Shown piece after piece: positions 9,086 through 20,336 of a stretch of 64,000 nt of DNA. Position 1 is the first letter of the stretch, and each line of letters opens with the position of its first letter. Origin of the DNA: Symbiodinium kawagutii. Lineage: Eukaryota; Sar; Dinophyceae; Suessiales; Symbiodiniaceae. Where the stretch lies: assembly GCA_009767595.1 (NCBI GenBank), contig VSDK01001818.1, positions 430,129 to 494,128 of the forward strand, written 5' to 3'. The notes below the pieces were generated by a model, which was not told where the DNA came from, ran no database searches, and was given only the letters and a program-made list of their open reading frames with translations. The translations under genes were made by a program, and so were the position numbers.

Positions 9086-9209
9086 AAGTAGTGCAGTGGC
9101 ACACCCTCATCCTTGGATGTTCGTTAGCCTTTTGGCTTCAGCTACGGGTGCCCTGGTGGAAAAGGGATCGGTGCCCTCGGTGTTTCATGAGCCCTGCGGT
9201 TGTTTGACT
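9081..9209 (+). repeat. 3' long terminal repeat
   Basis: 129 bp, read as identical to the 5' LTR and followed by the ATAAT duplication. It contains the stop codon of the RT/RNase H frame. Confidence 0.9.
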
Positions 9210-9360
9210 ATAATCAGTATCAACCATGGTTCCTGATCAGTATCAAACATGGTTCTTAATCAGTATCAACCATGGTTCTTACCCAGCATCAACAAAGGTT
9301 CCTAATCAAAGATCAACCATGGTTCCTATCATCAGTATCGACCAGCATCCACCACTAGCA
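9210..9360. repeat. right part of the tandem repeat array
   Basis: Five to six degenerate units of about 23-26 bp, each with ATCAGTATCAACCATGGTTC or a close variant. The last units fade into CAGCATCCACCAC. Confidence 0.75.
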
Positions 9361-9549
9361 AGCTGTTCGATACTGATTTGGTAGGAATCCTGATACTGAC
9401 AATAGACAACAGATACTCAACGGCTGTTCCTACCAATAATAGATAATAGATAATATAGATAATTAACTGACAATAGATATAATAGATCATACACCACTTG
9501 ACCACTTGTCAATCAATGTCTTGGTAGGAACAGCATCCACCACTGGCAG

Positions 9550-9701
9550 CTGAGCTGTTTCTGTTCGTTGGGGGCCACCCAGGCGAGCTCACTGAACTTC
9601 CAACAGCGGTGGCTGCTCTGAGCTCAACGGACAAGGCGGGAGGAGCTTCATGCGGCCTGTGGCAGCTGTTTGGAGGGGTGCTCCTGCACGGGGGGGCGGG
9701 G
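9550..9701 (+). CDS. possible exon, unidentified
   Basis: After ccactggcag an open frame begins (codons GAG at 9552, CTG at 9555). It contains ELFLFVGGHPGELTELP and then GGASCGLWQLFGGVLL, GC-rich with hydrophobic periodicity. Candidate donors lie in the G-run near 9690-9702, so the end is approximate. No family recognised. Confidence 0.33.
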
Positions 9702-12229
9702 GTCAAGCAGCTATTTATGATTCAAATTTATGTATAAACATATCGAAAAGCTATATGGTCAAAGCATTTTTGGAGGGTTATCTATTTATCATTCATCCAA
9801 AAATGGATACAAATTGCCGTGGGTTGTCGTTTTCGGGCAGCCAAATGCATAAAAATGAATAACGGTCAATAACCGGTTAGATCCAGTTGCTAGATCAATC
9901 TTTGGGCGATTTTGCCACGTCCAGGACTATGTGAATTATCGGAATGATTGTCACAGCCGAAAGGGGTTTGTCCCACCCTCTTTCCAGAAGGGGAAGCGGA
10001 GCGTGCGATTAGAAAATTTCAGGAAGGGAGACCCTAAATCCCTCCACTTTTTGAGCTATAGGGATCCAAAACCGTGACTTGTTTTTCCGAAACGCCTCGC
10101 TCCAAAGTCCGCCCAAATGGTAGTCGGTTCGCGTTTTTCTTTTGATGTGACATGCAGTATGCGAATCAGAATATTGCACGCACACGCGCTCCTGCACACA
10201 TGACGTATTCCTATCCTCAAGACTTGACAGAAAGACATACACGTAGACACATGCACCTTTCCACACCACAGATACATATATGGCAATTCAATCCCAAACT
10301 CATGCCACACAGATACATCAATCAACCCTTACAGCCATTTACAGCTGACATGGCCCAGCTATGATGCCTTGCTCCTCCAGACTCGTCAAGGCTTACGTCT
10401 TGGCGAGTTGTGTCATCGGCCTGGCCATCAGTTACACCAGCATTTGGGCGCAGAGCCTTATTAGCGCCACCAGCTTCCTGGTGGCTTGGCCAAGCCCGCT
10501 GCTGTTGGCGCTGATGAACCATGAGGCACCTAACTTCATGGGAGAAGTTTGACTCTATTGGTGACTTGTGGTTATCATGGGTGTATCTTGTATCAATGTG
10601 ATAATTGGTGTTATTATTCTGGGTGTATCTCTCATTGGTGACCGTAGCCACGTATTATATGTTGTGATCATTAGTGTTGACAACGACCAAGACTGTCATT
10701 GGATTTCCCATCTTGGGCGCGCATAGAGTATCCCCAAATCGGTGTTTGCATCAGCACAACGAGAACTATGTCCCCTCAAGGAGGCTCATTGGTCGGTTGC
10801 TTGCTTGCTTGCTTGCTTGCTTGTTTGGATGGTTTCCGGGCTTGGACGTACATGTTGTAAGTGAACAAGTGAATCGTCATGATGCATCGTACTCCAAAGG
10901 TCAGTAGAAGACGATAATGGTACAATAATGTTCACTGCTGAACAAGGGTAAGGAAAGTTTCGCCATGATGATGACAAAACTGATGACTTTGAGAATGACG
11001 ACAAGGGGATGATTGTGCTAATGAAGATGGGTGAAGCACTTATTAGACCGGCTACTTAGTTGGACACAGGTTTGGCGCGTTCCTGCTTGTGCTGTTCCCA
11101 ACCATGCCACCCAAAGAATCAAGATTATTTTGAATTCGGTTTGCGCCTGTGAATAACGTTTGATCAAGCCTGTCATTCTGATTTGTTTGTGCCGTGGGCG
11201 ATTCCGGGAAAAAATGACTTCCGGGTCCACAATTTGGTGATGATTGAGGCTGCACATGCCACTGGCTGCGTTGCATTTCACTCAGGTCATGATCAACGCG
11301 AATAAGTTTGTGATTATCGGCATTGAAGTGTCTTGGCTCTCAACTGACGGTGGGAAGCGGAAATGGTATGATGAGAGACGTCACCAGATACTACCAGTTG
11401 CAGGACTGGTTCATTTATTGACTTATGAACTACTGAATTCTGAATCAGAGAGGGATCATGATAAGCAACAATGGATATGTTCACTATGTTTTGTATATGG
11501 CTGTTTCTCAAAATAGGGGTACCCCCAAATCATCCAGTTGATAAACCACTTATAGGAATAAACTGAATAAACCAACCATAACTTGCGGGTTCCCTATGGC
11601 TCAAGAAACCACCATATGGTCCTTTCCATGACAGACAAAATTCAACTTAGGGTATGTTGGGCGTTGATGAGAACGCGAGGACGCGACGAAGCGCAAAGCA
11701 GCAACCAAATCTTGTAAGATGCAAGCCCTCTTGCAGTGATCGAAGGCTAGACTGCAGCGAGATGGATTTGGAGAGTCCTAAGTTTTTTTGACATTCTATT
11801 TCTGTATTGCAACCTTTTATAAAGCATGTCGCTTCCTGCTTCTTGGGATTATACTGCACAAAGCATAAACAACGTGGTCAGTTGAAGAAATCCAACACAC
11901 TTTGAATGTCACAAGTGGTGGCAGCTTGGAAGCGATGCTTTGAAATAGTTCTGTCCTAAACAGTGATGGAACTGGTTGGCTGGTCATTCTTGTACGAAGA
12001 CCTGGTCAGAAACCCGCCATCACCGGTAACTTCAGCATGCCATAACCATTCACCAAGCATTCGCCAACCATTGACCAACCATTCACCAACCATTCACCAA
12101 CCATCAACCACCCATGAAGCAACCAGCAGACGCCACACCTTTCCGAACCCTTTGTGTTGGCCATGTGCCGCTGCTGGTGGGTCGCACAAGGCCTTTGGGA
12201 TGCACACGAAAGCCTTGAGTTTACTGCAG
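9702..12229. other. long stretch without a supported gene
   Basis: AT-rich, with a TTGC tetranucleotide run (about 10798-10823), a member of the AGGGGTACCCCCAAATCATCCA repeat family at 11515-11537, and tandem ACCATTCACCA units at about 12045-12105. Short open frames here lack motifs and codon bias. Confidence 0.5.
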
Positions 12230-12349
12230 ATCGCGGGTGCGTCGTTGACCATTTTGGGCGGAGTCCTCTATGGCAAGGCGCGACAAGCCATCGAAGCAGA
12301 GGCCGGGGCGACGTGGGTTCCGGGTGGTGAAGCCATGGTGAAGCCATGA
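12230..12349 (+). CDS. last exon of a probable DMT-superfamily transporter (triose-phosphate/nucleotide-sugar type)
   Basis: After a pyrimidine-containing acceptor (gagtttactgcag) a phase-0 frame reads IAGASLTILGGVLYGKARQ and ends at TGA 12347-12349. A Gly-rich final membrane helix ending in LYGKA(R/K), followed by a short polar tail, matches the last helix of TPT and nucleotide-sugar transporters (typically GxxLxxxGxxLYxxxK). Only this helix is seen, so the substrate cannot be named. Upstream exons were not found with confidence; the retrotransposon lies upstream of it, possibly in the same gene. Confidence 0.45.
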   Translation: MAGASLTILGGVLYGKARQAIEAEAGATWVPGGEAMVKP

Positions 12350-14226
12350 AGCCATGGTGACTTTGGGGCTGGAAGTCACCTTATTGGGGTGCAGATTTGG
12401 TTACGTCCAACTGGAAAGCCACCTGAACGTCCCAAATGAATCCCCAAGTGATTCATGGATTGGCTGTTGTTTCTGCATCATTTTCGCAAAGCACCTTTGG
12501 GATGACCATGCGATCCATCTATCCAACAGACTTCCACCACTTGGCACCTTCCCCCGGACACGTTCAAGCTCGGACAGCTCCCTACAATGTAGGTTGATAA
12601 CGAGTTGCTGCATTCCTTTTGAAATGCCTTGCCACACGCATCACAGGCAGAAGAAAAGAAGTTCCTTCTGCCGCAAAAGGCAAGGTGCGGCCTTTGTGGT
12701 TGACCAACACCACTATTGATGGGTGTCATTATGAGAATGTAGTGTTTGTGTGTGTGTTTGTCTCACTGGCGATGATTCATGGGAAATACGACTGAATACA
12801 GCATTTTGCATGAGGGCCCACTGCTTTATCTGACCAATAGGTGGGATGAATCATCGATACCATCAAGTCCGGTGGACATAGCAATGCTATCCATGTCGCT
12901 AAGGATGGCGCTAATCCCAGCATGTTCCAGCTACCCGATGGAAATCCGTGAATTTTGTCCAGTGACGCCATTTTTTGTGTCCACGTTTGAAAGAAGACAG
13001 CTTAGCTTTGAACGATTTTGAACCAATTCTTACTGTAGATTGACTACATGTATGTGAGGGAATGGTCGGTATATAATATATTCCGAGCGAGGCTGGCTAG
13101 AAACCATTACACCCTGGTAAACTAATTTGCATGTGGAATGTCCGTCAGCTGGAATTCCCTGTAAAAAAATGAGGATGTGACTGTTTGCCAGAACGGATTG
13201 TACCAATTTCTGGACTGGGTGGGTGTTGAGAGATTGTGAGATGAAGACCTAGGATGGTCAATTAATAAACCCCCAAACTTACGTTTAGATAAACCTAAAT
13301 TAGATCAAACATCGACCAACACGGTCGACATCAGGCGTAATTACTAGACATTGCAAGCCCTTGGTTTTCCCTAGATCTTGGTTTGCAGGTGGGTGTTGTA
13401 CTGCCAATCTGTCAATCATAGTGGTTCCCATCATTCCTTCACACATTCATTCACCCAATGACAGGCCTCCAGCAGTCTGTAAAGCCAACTGGCCACAGGA
13501 TACTACTCGTAAGGTTGACTATCGATAGATTTGGTGTGTTTCAGCCATTGGTCAGGATCAGTGATGGATTTTCATGGTTGTTGATTGCTGCATGGTCGTT
13601 AATCGATGGTAAATGGTTGTCCATTGATGGTTGTTTGATGGTAGACGCTTGTTCATTGGCTGATGGCGCCAAACCACCCATCTGAGTGGGAGTTCATGGT
13701 GTTGCGGGCTCAGGCAGCCCCACCCATTTAGCGCAAGATTTAGAGCACTTCCTGCCCACACTCTGGACCAGATTGTATGGATTGCATTGCACCATCATTG
13801 TGTCATAGTTTCTCCTCTTTCAATCGCTTTCATCTTTCAAATCGCCAATTTTTCTCAAAAAAACTGACCACTTCCACCCATTGGAGGTAGTTAATGACTC
13901 CTTCAAACAACCCGTTGTGTGGATTTGTTTGGGGTGAAAAAATCTCTTTCTTGGCGCGCTACAGTACCCCGCCACTCCGCAACGTCCAGGAGTCAGACCT
14001 GAAGAGCAAAGGCTTTTCGTGTTGAGACGTCCAAACCTACAGACAATATTCGTTGAGACGTCGAAAGCTACAGAAATTGTTTGGGAAAAAGCTGCGCACG
14101 TTTGCCGTATCGCAGCCTCACGCATCCGTGATTTGAAGTGCACATTTTGTAGAGAGACATTGACCAATATGCATAGAAGTCATGTGCATGAAGCTGTATG
14201 TGTGCAACTTATCGCCAAATTCCCAG
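12350..14226. other. non-coding stretch
   Basis: Intron-like or intergenic sequence with many CCATTGG/TGGTTG-type words. A short direct repeat based on GAGACGTC(C/G)AAA-CTACAG occurs at 14023-14072. No supported gene. Confidence 0.45.
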
Positions 14227-14406
14227 CAGTCAATGGCAGTTGCACCGATGACATTGGAGATGCAGACGTCAGCAGAGCTTGTGGGTGGCCGCCATGTGGG
14301 CCAAGCAGCCAACCAGTTGGTGGGCAGTGTTGTTGGGCTGATTCGCCTGGGGAACCAACAGCTAGACCGGATTGGCCAGTACTCAGAGATGGCTTTGTCC
14401 AGCTGA
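14227..14406 (+). CDS. terminal exon of an unidentified gene
   Basis: After the acceptor aaattcccag, a phase-0 frame runs to TGA at 14404-14406. It contains MAVAPMTLEMQTSAELVGG and GQAANQLVGSVVGLIRLG, then a helix ending MALSS. The amphipathic, alanine-rich character and clean acceptor support coding, but no domain is recognised. Confidence 0.4.
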   Translation, partial: QSMAVAPMTLEMQTSAELVGGRHVGQAANQLVGSVVGLIRLGNQQLDRIGQYSEMALSS

Positions 14407-14582
14407 CGTTCAAAGGCACCTACAAGCACCATCCAAGCTCATAACTCACAACATCTCATACCGTAACTCATAACCGTCTGGGAAGGGCACATCATGGCGA
14501 CCTGGACAAAGTCGGCGATGTTCAGCATCTTAGAGACCGCCTGCCGACGTCCTGCGGTACCCTTGACCGCCCTTGTCTCCAG

Positions 14583-14640
14583 GATGTGCGCGAACACCTG
14601 TTGGAGCTGATGAAGGCCAAGGGCATCCACGTCCACACAG
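14583..14640 (+). CDS. possible glutathione-reductase-like exon
   Basis: Acceptor cttgtctccag, then DVREHLLELMKAKGIHVHTG with the donor gttggg at 14641 (phase 1). The pattern resembles the NADPH-domain stretch of glutathione reductases (SETLVEVMNAEGxxLHT in bacteria), where a helix ends in KxxGIxVHT. A single 19-residue match is weak evidence. Another pyridine-nucleotide disulfide oxidoreductase is possible. Confidence 0.4.
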
Positions 14641-16092
14641 GTTGGGGCCATGGTGGGCTGGTGGGTTGATCAGCGCAAGCGCAGCTGCTGGTGGCTGGCC
14701 TTGGAGCTGGGTTGGATTGGCCCCCCATGGCTCAACCCATCACTTCGCTACCGGGGCTATTCCTTGAGCCAGGTGAGAACCCCTTGTCGATCGAGGCGGG
14801 TTGGCTGCAGGAATGTTCGCTGGGTTGCAAGTCGCCTATGTTGACCAGATTTCATGTGTAGATTTAAGTTTCCCTATAGTAGTAATATGTAGTAATTACT
14901 GAAAAATTGACTAAGGTGCACTATTTCACCTGACCATCTGGGATGATCAAATGGTCTGGCAGAATGGCTTTGTTGCGGCTTGGTTGTGGTGCGCGATCAA
15001 GATTCGTGCTGGGAGTGCCAAACTACCCCCTGATGGTTGTTGATAAACCCTGACCATATCAACAGATGATGGGCCATGGTGGTTGATCCCCGTTCACCAA
15101 TACTCGCAGAGCCGGTTGGTTTTTAGGTCCATTTTAGGTGGCCGTAGTCAGGATTCGCATGACTTGTGCAGCTCGCAGCTGGGTGCAGCTGTTACATGCT
15201 GGTCTTTCATTACTTAGCTGGCCAACCACCGAGATGTGATGCTCAACGATGGTGCATATCTTGCACAGATGTACGACCAGCCAATCATACTTGCGTTTCA
15301 AATGTGAGGAACGCCACATTAGTGGTTGACTGCTGGTAGATCCATAATCGTAAACTGCTGGTGATTGAACGTTTGGATTTTCCGTCAATTGGCAGTATCA
15401 AGCAGCATCAGATTTGGTTCGTTGTCAACTGACTAGCCATCATTTAGCAATAATCGCCGGCTACAATGATCGTAGCGATGGCAAGACAATATAATGATCC
15501 GATGTCTTATCATCATTTCAAAGATCCCATCAAGATGAGTCTCAAAAATGATCCTCTATGAGAAAATTGATCTCTTACTAGGATGAATCATTCACCATAC
15601 CCTTCACAAACACCAAACCACATCTTCAACCACAATCATTCACTAGTCTCATTTTGTTTTAATCCATGATCGCCAGTCATGAATATCACATAGTTATTTT
15701 CACATAATTATTCCATCAAATTTTGTTATGATCCAGTCATAGTGATTGGATAATTATCCCATCATAATCATTTTCACTTATTATTCACCAGTCCTATCAT
15801 CAATATATGGCAGTGGGTCAGTTCACCCCGTACCCCTGGTTCCCCTATGATCAACCAGTGTTTTCCCTATGATTGGTTGGTCATTATAAGTCATCATTGA
15901 TGGTTAATTATTGACCCAGCTCGCCATATTGTTATCCTAACTATTGTTGGTTATAACCTATTATTAACCATAATAACGGTTATTACAACCAATGGTTACA
16001 ACCAACCAATTGTTGGTTATTAATGGTTGTAACCATTGGTTGGTTAACTGCTTGACCCAACTCGCCATATCCATTCATCGCTCCTGCCGCAG
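14641..16092. other. intron-like stretch rich in inverted repeats
   Basis: No gene seen. It contains ATC/GAT-rich degenerate repeats (15440-15800), a copy of the TTTTCCCTATGATTGGTTGG family (about 15830-15885), and a palindrome at 15991-16037. Confidence 0.5.
15991..16037. repeat. palindrome capable of forming a cruciform
   Basis: The arms AATGGTTACAACCA and TGGTTGTAACCATT are exact complements, with ACCAATTGTTGGT in the centre, itself nearly palindromic. Confidence 0.7.
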
Positions 16093-16195
16093 CTTCTCGG
16101 CTCAAGCTGACGGCCCCAAATCATCGCGCGCCGCCCCGCGGCGCTGCCGGGGGCAATGCCTTCGCCGCCTTGGAGCGTTTTAAGCAGTGCGGGGG
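16093..16195 (+). CDS. possible exon, unidentified
   Basis: After the acceptor cctgccgcag a GC-rich frame reads SRLKLTAPNHRAPPRGAAGG and then AFAALERFKQCG. It would begin with two bases of a split codon, which fits the phase in which the 14583-14640 exon ends. The donor is within the G-run at about 16186-16196. Function unknown. Confidence 0.35.
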
Positions 16196-16592
16196 GTGGG
16201 GCAGGGTGGGTGGGTGGGGGTGTAGCACGTCCTCATTCAATGGGCGATGGGTCATTCAATGGTTGACCAGGTTCAACATCAGGTAGTGAAAGTCAATGGG
16301 TCAATACCAACAAGCTACGAAATATAGGGGGACATCCCAACAAAGGCTACCTTGTTCGTTTACTAGATGTTCACTTTGGGAGGTGTGCAAAGGTCTTGAC
16401 CCAAAGCCATCTAATTTCACAGTTTCCTTATGTTTTCAATTTTTCCATTCCTTTCCCAGAAATTGGTTGATAGAAAAACCTAGGTTGGAACATGTTGGAA
16501 CCTCCCCTAGTAGCTGGGTGGTTAAAATGCCAAGCTTTTCAACGTAGATGTTCCCATCCACCAGGGCAGTGCTTGCCCTTGGACCCTCACAG

Positions 16593-16665
16593 CCCCCCGA
16601 GGCGCTTCCTGAGAGCCAGGGGGACGGATGGGTCACATCCGAGGGTCACCTGGCAGTGGCAGCTG
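16593..16665 (+). CDS. possible exon, perhaps oxidoreductase-related
   Basis: After the acceptor gaccctcacag, the frame with GAG at 16599 reads PPEALPESQGDGWVTSEGH and then LAVAAG with the donor gttggg. An EAL...DG stretch could follow the possible glutathione-reductase exon, but the splice phases do not join directly to it, so this is only a suggestion. A second frame is also open here. Confidence 0.33.
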
Positions 16666-17968
16666 GTTGGGTTGGCCCCGGGTTGGCGCAGCTGCATCGT
16701 TGAGGTTTGGAGGCTAAGGATCCATAAGGTCTCAGTCCATCAGCATGGGTCTAGGGCGAGTTTAGGCTTCCAAGTTTCTCCGTCATAGGATTTTGGGTTA
16801 AGATTGCCAGGACGGGAGATTGTGATCCACCCCGCATGATGGATTGCACTTTCTCTTCTTGTAAACTTGGTTGACTCCGGCAAGAAACCTTTGTGGATAC
16901 TGGTGTTCACCTCCATTCGTGGCTGGTTCCCAGCCATTGAAGGTAGATGGATCCATGCGACTGCGTTTGAATCCCTCAACTAGATTGATCGCATCAGCAC
17001 AGCAATCTTGAAGGACACAAACATTTGCGCTGCACATGCCAGCCATGTTGACGTGTGAGCTACTTCTTAGACGTTGATTTGCACAAAACACACACGCGCA
17101 GCCGCGCAGCGGTGAATCCTACCAGCGAAGACACACAGCAACACACGTGCGAAAGTCCATGGTAGTTTCACATCATTAGCACACAGATCATTTGCAAGCA
17201 TACTAATTAATTGCGAACATAACATAAGTAGCATAGTAGATACAAGTAATAAATGCCCAAACAAAATGTTTGAATTCCTTGCCTTCAAATGCCTTCAAAG
17301 CATGGAAATCCGCCGCGTGGTCACCTTGGCACGTCACCAGGTTCTGGTTCCATATCGGACCGATGGCATCGGAGGCCATCAGAGCCGCTGGGCTTGTCAC
17401 AGCGCGATTCTGGGCCAAGCTAAGGATCCCATGGTGAGGCAGGTAGGTCATGGGCTTAGAACTAAGAGATCAAGTCCTGCTATAGGGTGACAGATCAACT
17501 AACTCCTATGGGTAATGCCATGCTTGGATCTGAAGGCGATAGAGACACAGATCATCGCAGATCTGTCATGCTTGGGGGGCATCTTTTTGGGGGCTGGATT
17601 CGAGGCGACAAGCGGGACGATGCCTTGGACATACTGAAGGTGTGTCGCTGCTGGCTGAAACGACCCCCCATTTTTTTGGATGGTCAACAGGTCAACCCCC
17701 AATTCTATGGACCACATGGTGAACCCCGCAGAACAAGGGTCGCTCTGGCTCCTGGTGGCTCCACCACGAATTGCTTCTATTGGCAGGGAAAGCAATTATT
17801 TTTTTGGGGACAACTACCCATCCATGGTTCAAGAATAGTGGTTCGATGTTCATTAAAATCAGCAAGTATGACTAGTATGACATATCATATTTCACAGTGG
17901 CTCAGGGTAGATCACTCCTTAAGAAGCTATCTATGCCATGACCTGGTCCCATCCCCGGGGCCCTGGAG
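16666..17968. other. non-coding stretch
   Basis: Intron-like. Open frames around 17487-17930 lack codon bias and motifs. No supported gene. Confidence 0.45.
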
Positions 17969-18102
17969 GACTTGCACAGCACCACAGCGGCCCACAGCTC
18001 GTTGCTGCACGAGCTAAAGGAGATCTACAAACATCTCAGGGTGGAGCTGAAGGAGGGCTGGAGCAGCGGTTGGGAGGGACAGCTGGTGAACCAGACGAGT
18101 TG
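17969..18102 (+). CDS. possible exon, unidentified helical protein
   Basis: The frame after ccctggag reads DLHSTTAAHSSLLHELKEIY and then KHLRVELKEGW, strongly helical and possibly coiled coil, up to CAG at about 18102 or an earlier donor at 18044. A second frame is also open but glycine/glutamine-rich and less protein-like. No family recognised. Confidence 0.4.
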
Positions 18103-18452
18103 TCCACTGAACCAGGGTTGTAACTGGTTAAAGGTGGCTTAATAGGGTTGATTTTTTGTTGGTTGACGATGGTTAATGGTCAAAAAGAATGGGTTTTGCC
18201 AATGATGGTATGCAATTTCCAATGATGAATGCTAAATGAGCAATGGTTGATGGGGGTGAACAGTCGGTGGTGATGATTAGTTTTGGCTTGTGATGGTGAC
18301 TGATGTTTCATGTGGAATTACTTTTTGCCATCTTCCTTTTACATCGTAATCGGCATCATTGACCATTCATGATTATATGATTATATGACTATGATGCATC
18401 ATTTTTCATCATTACTCAATCTCATGGTTGACCATCACTACAACGAACCATG

Positions 18453-18462
18453 NNNNNNNNNN
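18453..18462. other. assembly gap (10 N)
   Basis: Ten unresolved bases in intron-like sequence; no coding signal is interrupted. Confidence 0.99.
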
Positions 18463-18539
18463 GCGGTTCAACCAACATTGGGCATCAACCGTGCAATCGT
18501 CTTGGACCATCAAGGAATATTGATGTTGACGATCCTTGT

Positions 18540-18730
18540 GGATCAACAGCCAACCATAGCCAACCTAAACCCACCTAACAAGCAACCTAAACCAACCTAA
18601 ACCAACTGGTTCCCTGGCCTTGAGCCTCGGTTCCCGCAGGAGGCAGAAAAAAAAACCTAAACCTAAGCAAGCAACCTAAACCAACCTAAACCAACCTAAA
18701 TCCACCTAAACCAATCTGAAGCAACCAACC
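18540..18730. repeat. degenerate tandem repeat (CCAACCTAAA units) interrupted by a 48-bp insertion
   Basis: Units of ACCAACCTAAA repeat on both sides of an inserted segment (about 18608-18655) that also occurs twice elsewhere in the window. Confidence 0.7.
18608..18655 (+). repeat. dispersed 42-48-bp repeat, copy 1
   Basis: TTCCCTGGCCTTGAGCCTCG, then GTTCCCGCAGGAGGCAGAAA and an A-run, inserted in a CCAACCTAAA array. The A-run end suggests a retroposed origin. Confidence 0.75.
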
Positions 18731-18764
18731 TGAGCCCACCCAAGAAGCAACTTGAACCAACCAT

Positions 18765-18950
18765 GGCTTCAAGCTCCCCCCACGGCTGGGCCGCCATCCG
18801 CCACAGGACGACATCTACGACCCGGGGGCGCAGATCCGTGGCACAGGCGGCACCGGTGGCACCGGTGGTGAAGGCCGATCCCCGCAGGCACGGCGCAGCT
18901 GCAGCTGCTGTCGCTAGCAGCTCAGTGGGCTTGGGCCGTGGTGGTTTTCC
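18765..18950 (+). CDS. GC-rich exon-like segment, frame uncertain
   Basis: Two frames are open. One starts MASSSPHGWAAIRHRTTST and ends in an alanine-rich run with a stop at 18954. The other, after the acceptor ccgccacag, reads DDIYDPGAQIRGTGGTGGTG with a donor in the GGTGGTG run. GC content is well above the flanks, which fits an exon, but I cannot choose between the frames. Confidence 0.3.
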
Positions 18951-20167
18951 ATGATGAGTTGGTTGGAGAATGTTGATTTTTAGTGGGTTAATACTTGGAA
19001 TAGCCAACTTATTCAAGGATTAGCCAAAAGTTATAATAAGTGATTTTTAGTTGGTCCAAATGCTTGGTTCATGATGGTTTATGTGCGTAGTGGCTGATTG
19101 ATTTTGTGGCGATGCTAGAAGTTGGGTGGTTAATTGTGGCTAATGATTGATAGAGTGGCTAGAATCAATGCTCAGCTGATGGCTAAGCGCATGGTTGATC
19201 CATGGTTAAGCGGATGGTTGAACTGATGGTTAAACTGGTACCTCAATCATGCATAAACAATGCTTGGATTCAGACGATCGATGTTGGGTGAATCATGGTT
19301 AAGTGATGGTTCATTTATAGTTAGAGTATGGTCAAACCGATGATTGAATGATGGTTCAACGATGTGGTTCATGCTTATAGTTATGTTTTGTTGGTGGGGG
19401 TTTATCAGCTAGTGCGTGTTTGATCCCTGCTAATTACTGTAGATATCATTGTTGGCTGAGTATTTGTGAATTTGGTTGACGCTCATGGGTAGCCAAAGTA
19501 TTCCAAAGCAAACGTTCAGGTTGACCCAGTGGATAGCTATTTGATGGGCGATAGGTTATAGCTGGCGATTGGCAACACAGTACAAATGGTTAAGTAATTT
19601 CTCATTTGACTTTACTGGGTTACATAACTAGCAATTGGTGCCTTGGTGCAATAGTCAGTGATGTTTGGCGTACACTGGTCGGGACTGTTGATCATAGTGA
19701 ACAAGTGATTGGTACAGTTTAACCCCCCCCCAAACCAGACAAAATGGTTGCCCCACTCAACATGACTCAGACGAATCGACTATCAGATTGGTAGTTAGAT
19801 CCCCAGAAACTGTAGTCGGGTTCAGGGAGGACAACCCTCCTTGCGTTTTTTTGTTCAGGGTAACTTGGGACCATCGGAATTCTCCGGGTTTGTGACCCTG
19901 TGTGACCCTTGATGAGTTCAATGATTTCAATGACCAGTTGCTGAGCCGGGTGCTCATTTAACTTATGTGTGATCAGTTGTGCATGTTTCTATCCTCCCAA
20001 AGCACACGTGGAAGACTGATGCAATCACATCGACGAATTTAAAAATACCACCAACCTGATTATCATCATTTGATTCCCTCATTTGTTCCCTCAATCTATT
20101 TAAATGAGGGAATTCCCTCAAATGTGAAATAAACTCGCCTCCACATTTATTCCCTCATCTACTGCAG
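18951..20167. other. non-coding stretch with GATGGTTAA-type repeats
   Basis: Low-complexity sequence dominated by variants of ATGGTTAAGTGATGGTT (about 19180-19380). Nothing coding seen. Confidence 0.5.
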
Positions 20168-20336
20168 GACACCGTAGCCCACCGCAGGTGCACTCCGGCA
20201 CCGCAGCGCCCATCACCAGACCTTGGGAGATGCCCAAGCAGATGCCCGAAAGCCGGACTCCTGGCGACCCGCTCGGTGGATCTCCAGCAGTACCACTGGG
20301 ATGAGCAGGGCCTGCTGGGATACAACCGTAGCAAGT
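20168..20336 (+). CDS. probable exon, unidentified
   Basis: After the acceptor catctactgcag a phase-0 frame runs to the donor gtaagcc at about 20335. The 3' half is convincing (ATRSVDLQQYHWDEQGLLGY). The 5' half is less biased, and a second frame (WEMPKQMPESRTPGDPLGG) is open there, so the true exon may start later. The next acceptor-like site (tttgtgcag, 20459) could lead into a short continuation. Confidence 0.4.

Larger units (their letters stand above)
1262..9214 (+). mobile_element. full-length Ty1/copia-type LTR retrotransposon with target-site duplication
   Basis: Bounded by two 129-bp direct repeats (1267-1395 and 9081-9209) that I read as identical, flanked by ATAAT at 1262-1266 and 9210-9214. 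A primer-binding site for initiator-Met tRNA follows the 5' LTR and a purine tract (9069-9078) precedes the 3' LTR. Domain order is gag, protease, integrase, RT, RNase H, and integrase before RT is diagnostic of Ty1/copia. Extra features are a second zinc knuckle and a methyltransferase-like domain between protease and integrase. The coding region falls into at least three reading frames. Identical LTRs imply a very young insertion; the frame breaks may be programmed frameshifts, sequencing errors, or a defective copy mobilised in trans. Confidence 0.93.

Noticed and set aside
11597-11605. Third TGGCTCAAG, a possible spliced-leader relic
   Set aside because: No open frame follows. A 9-mer is expected about 0.24 times per strand in 64 kb by chance with uniform bases, so one stray match is not evidence; it also lowers confidence in the other two.
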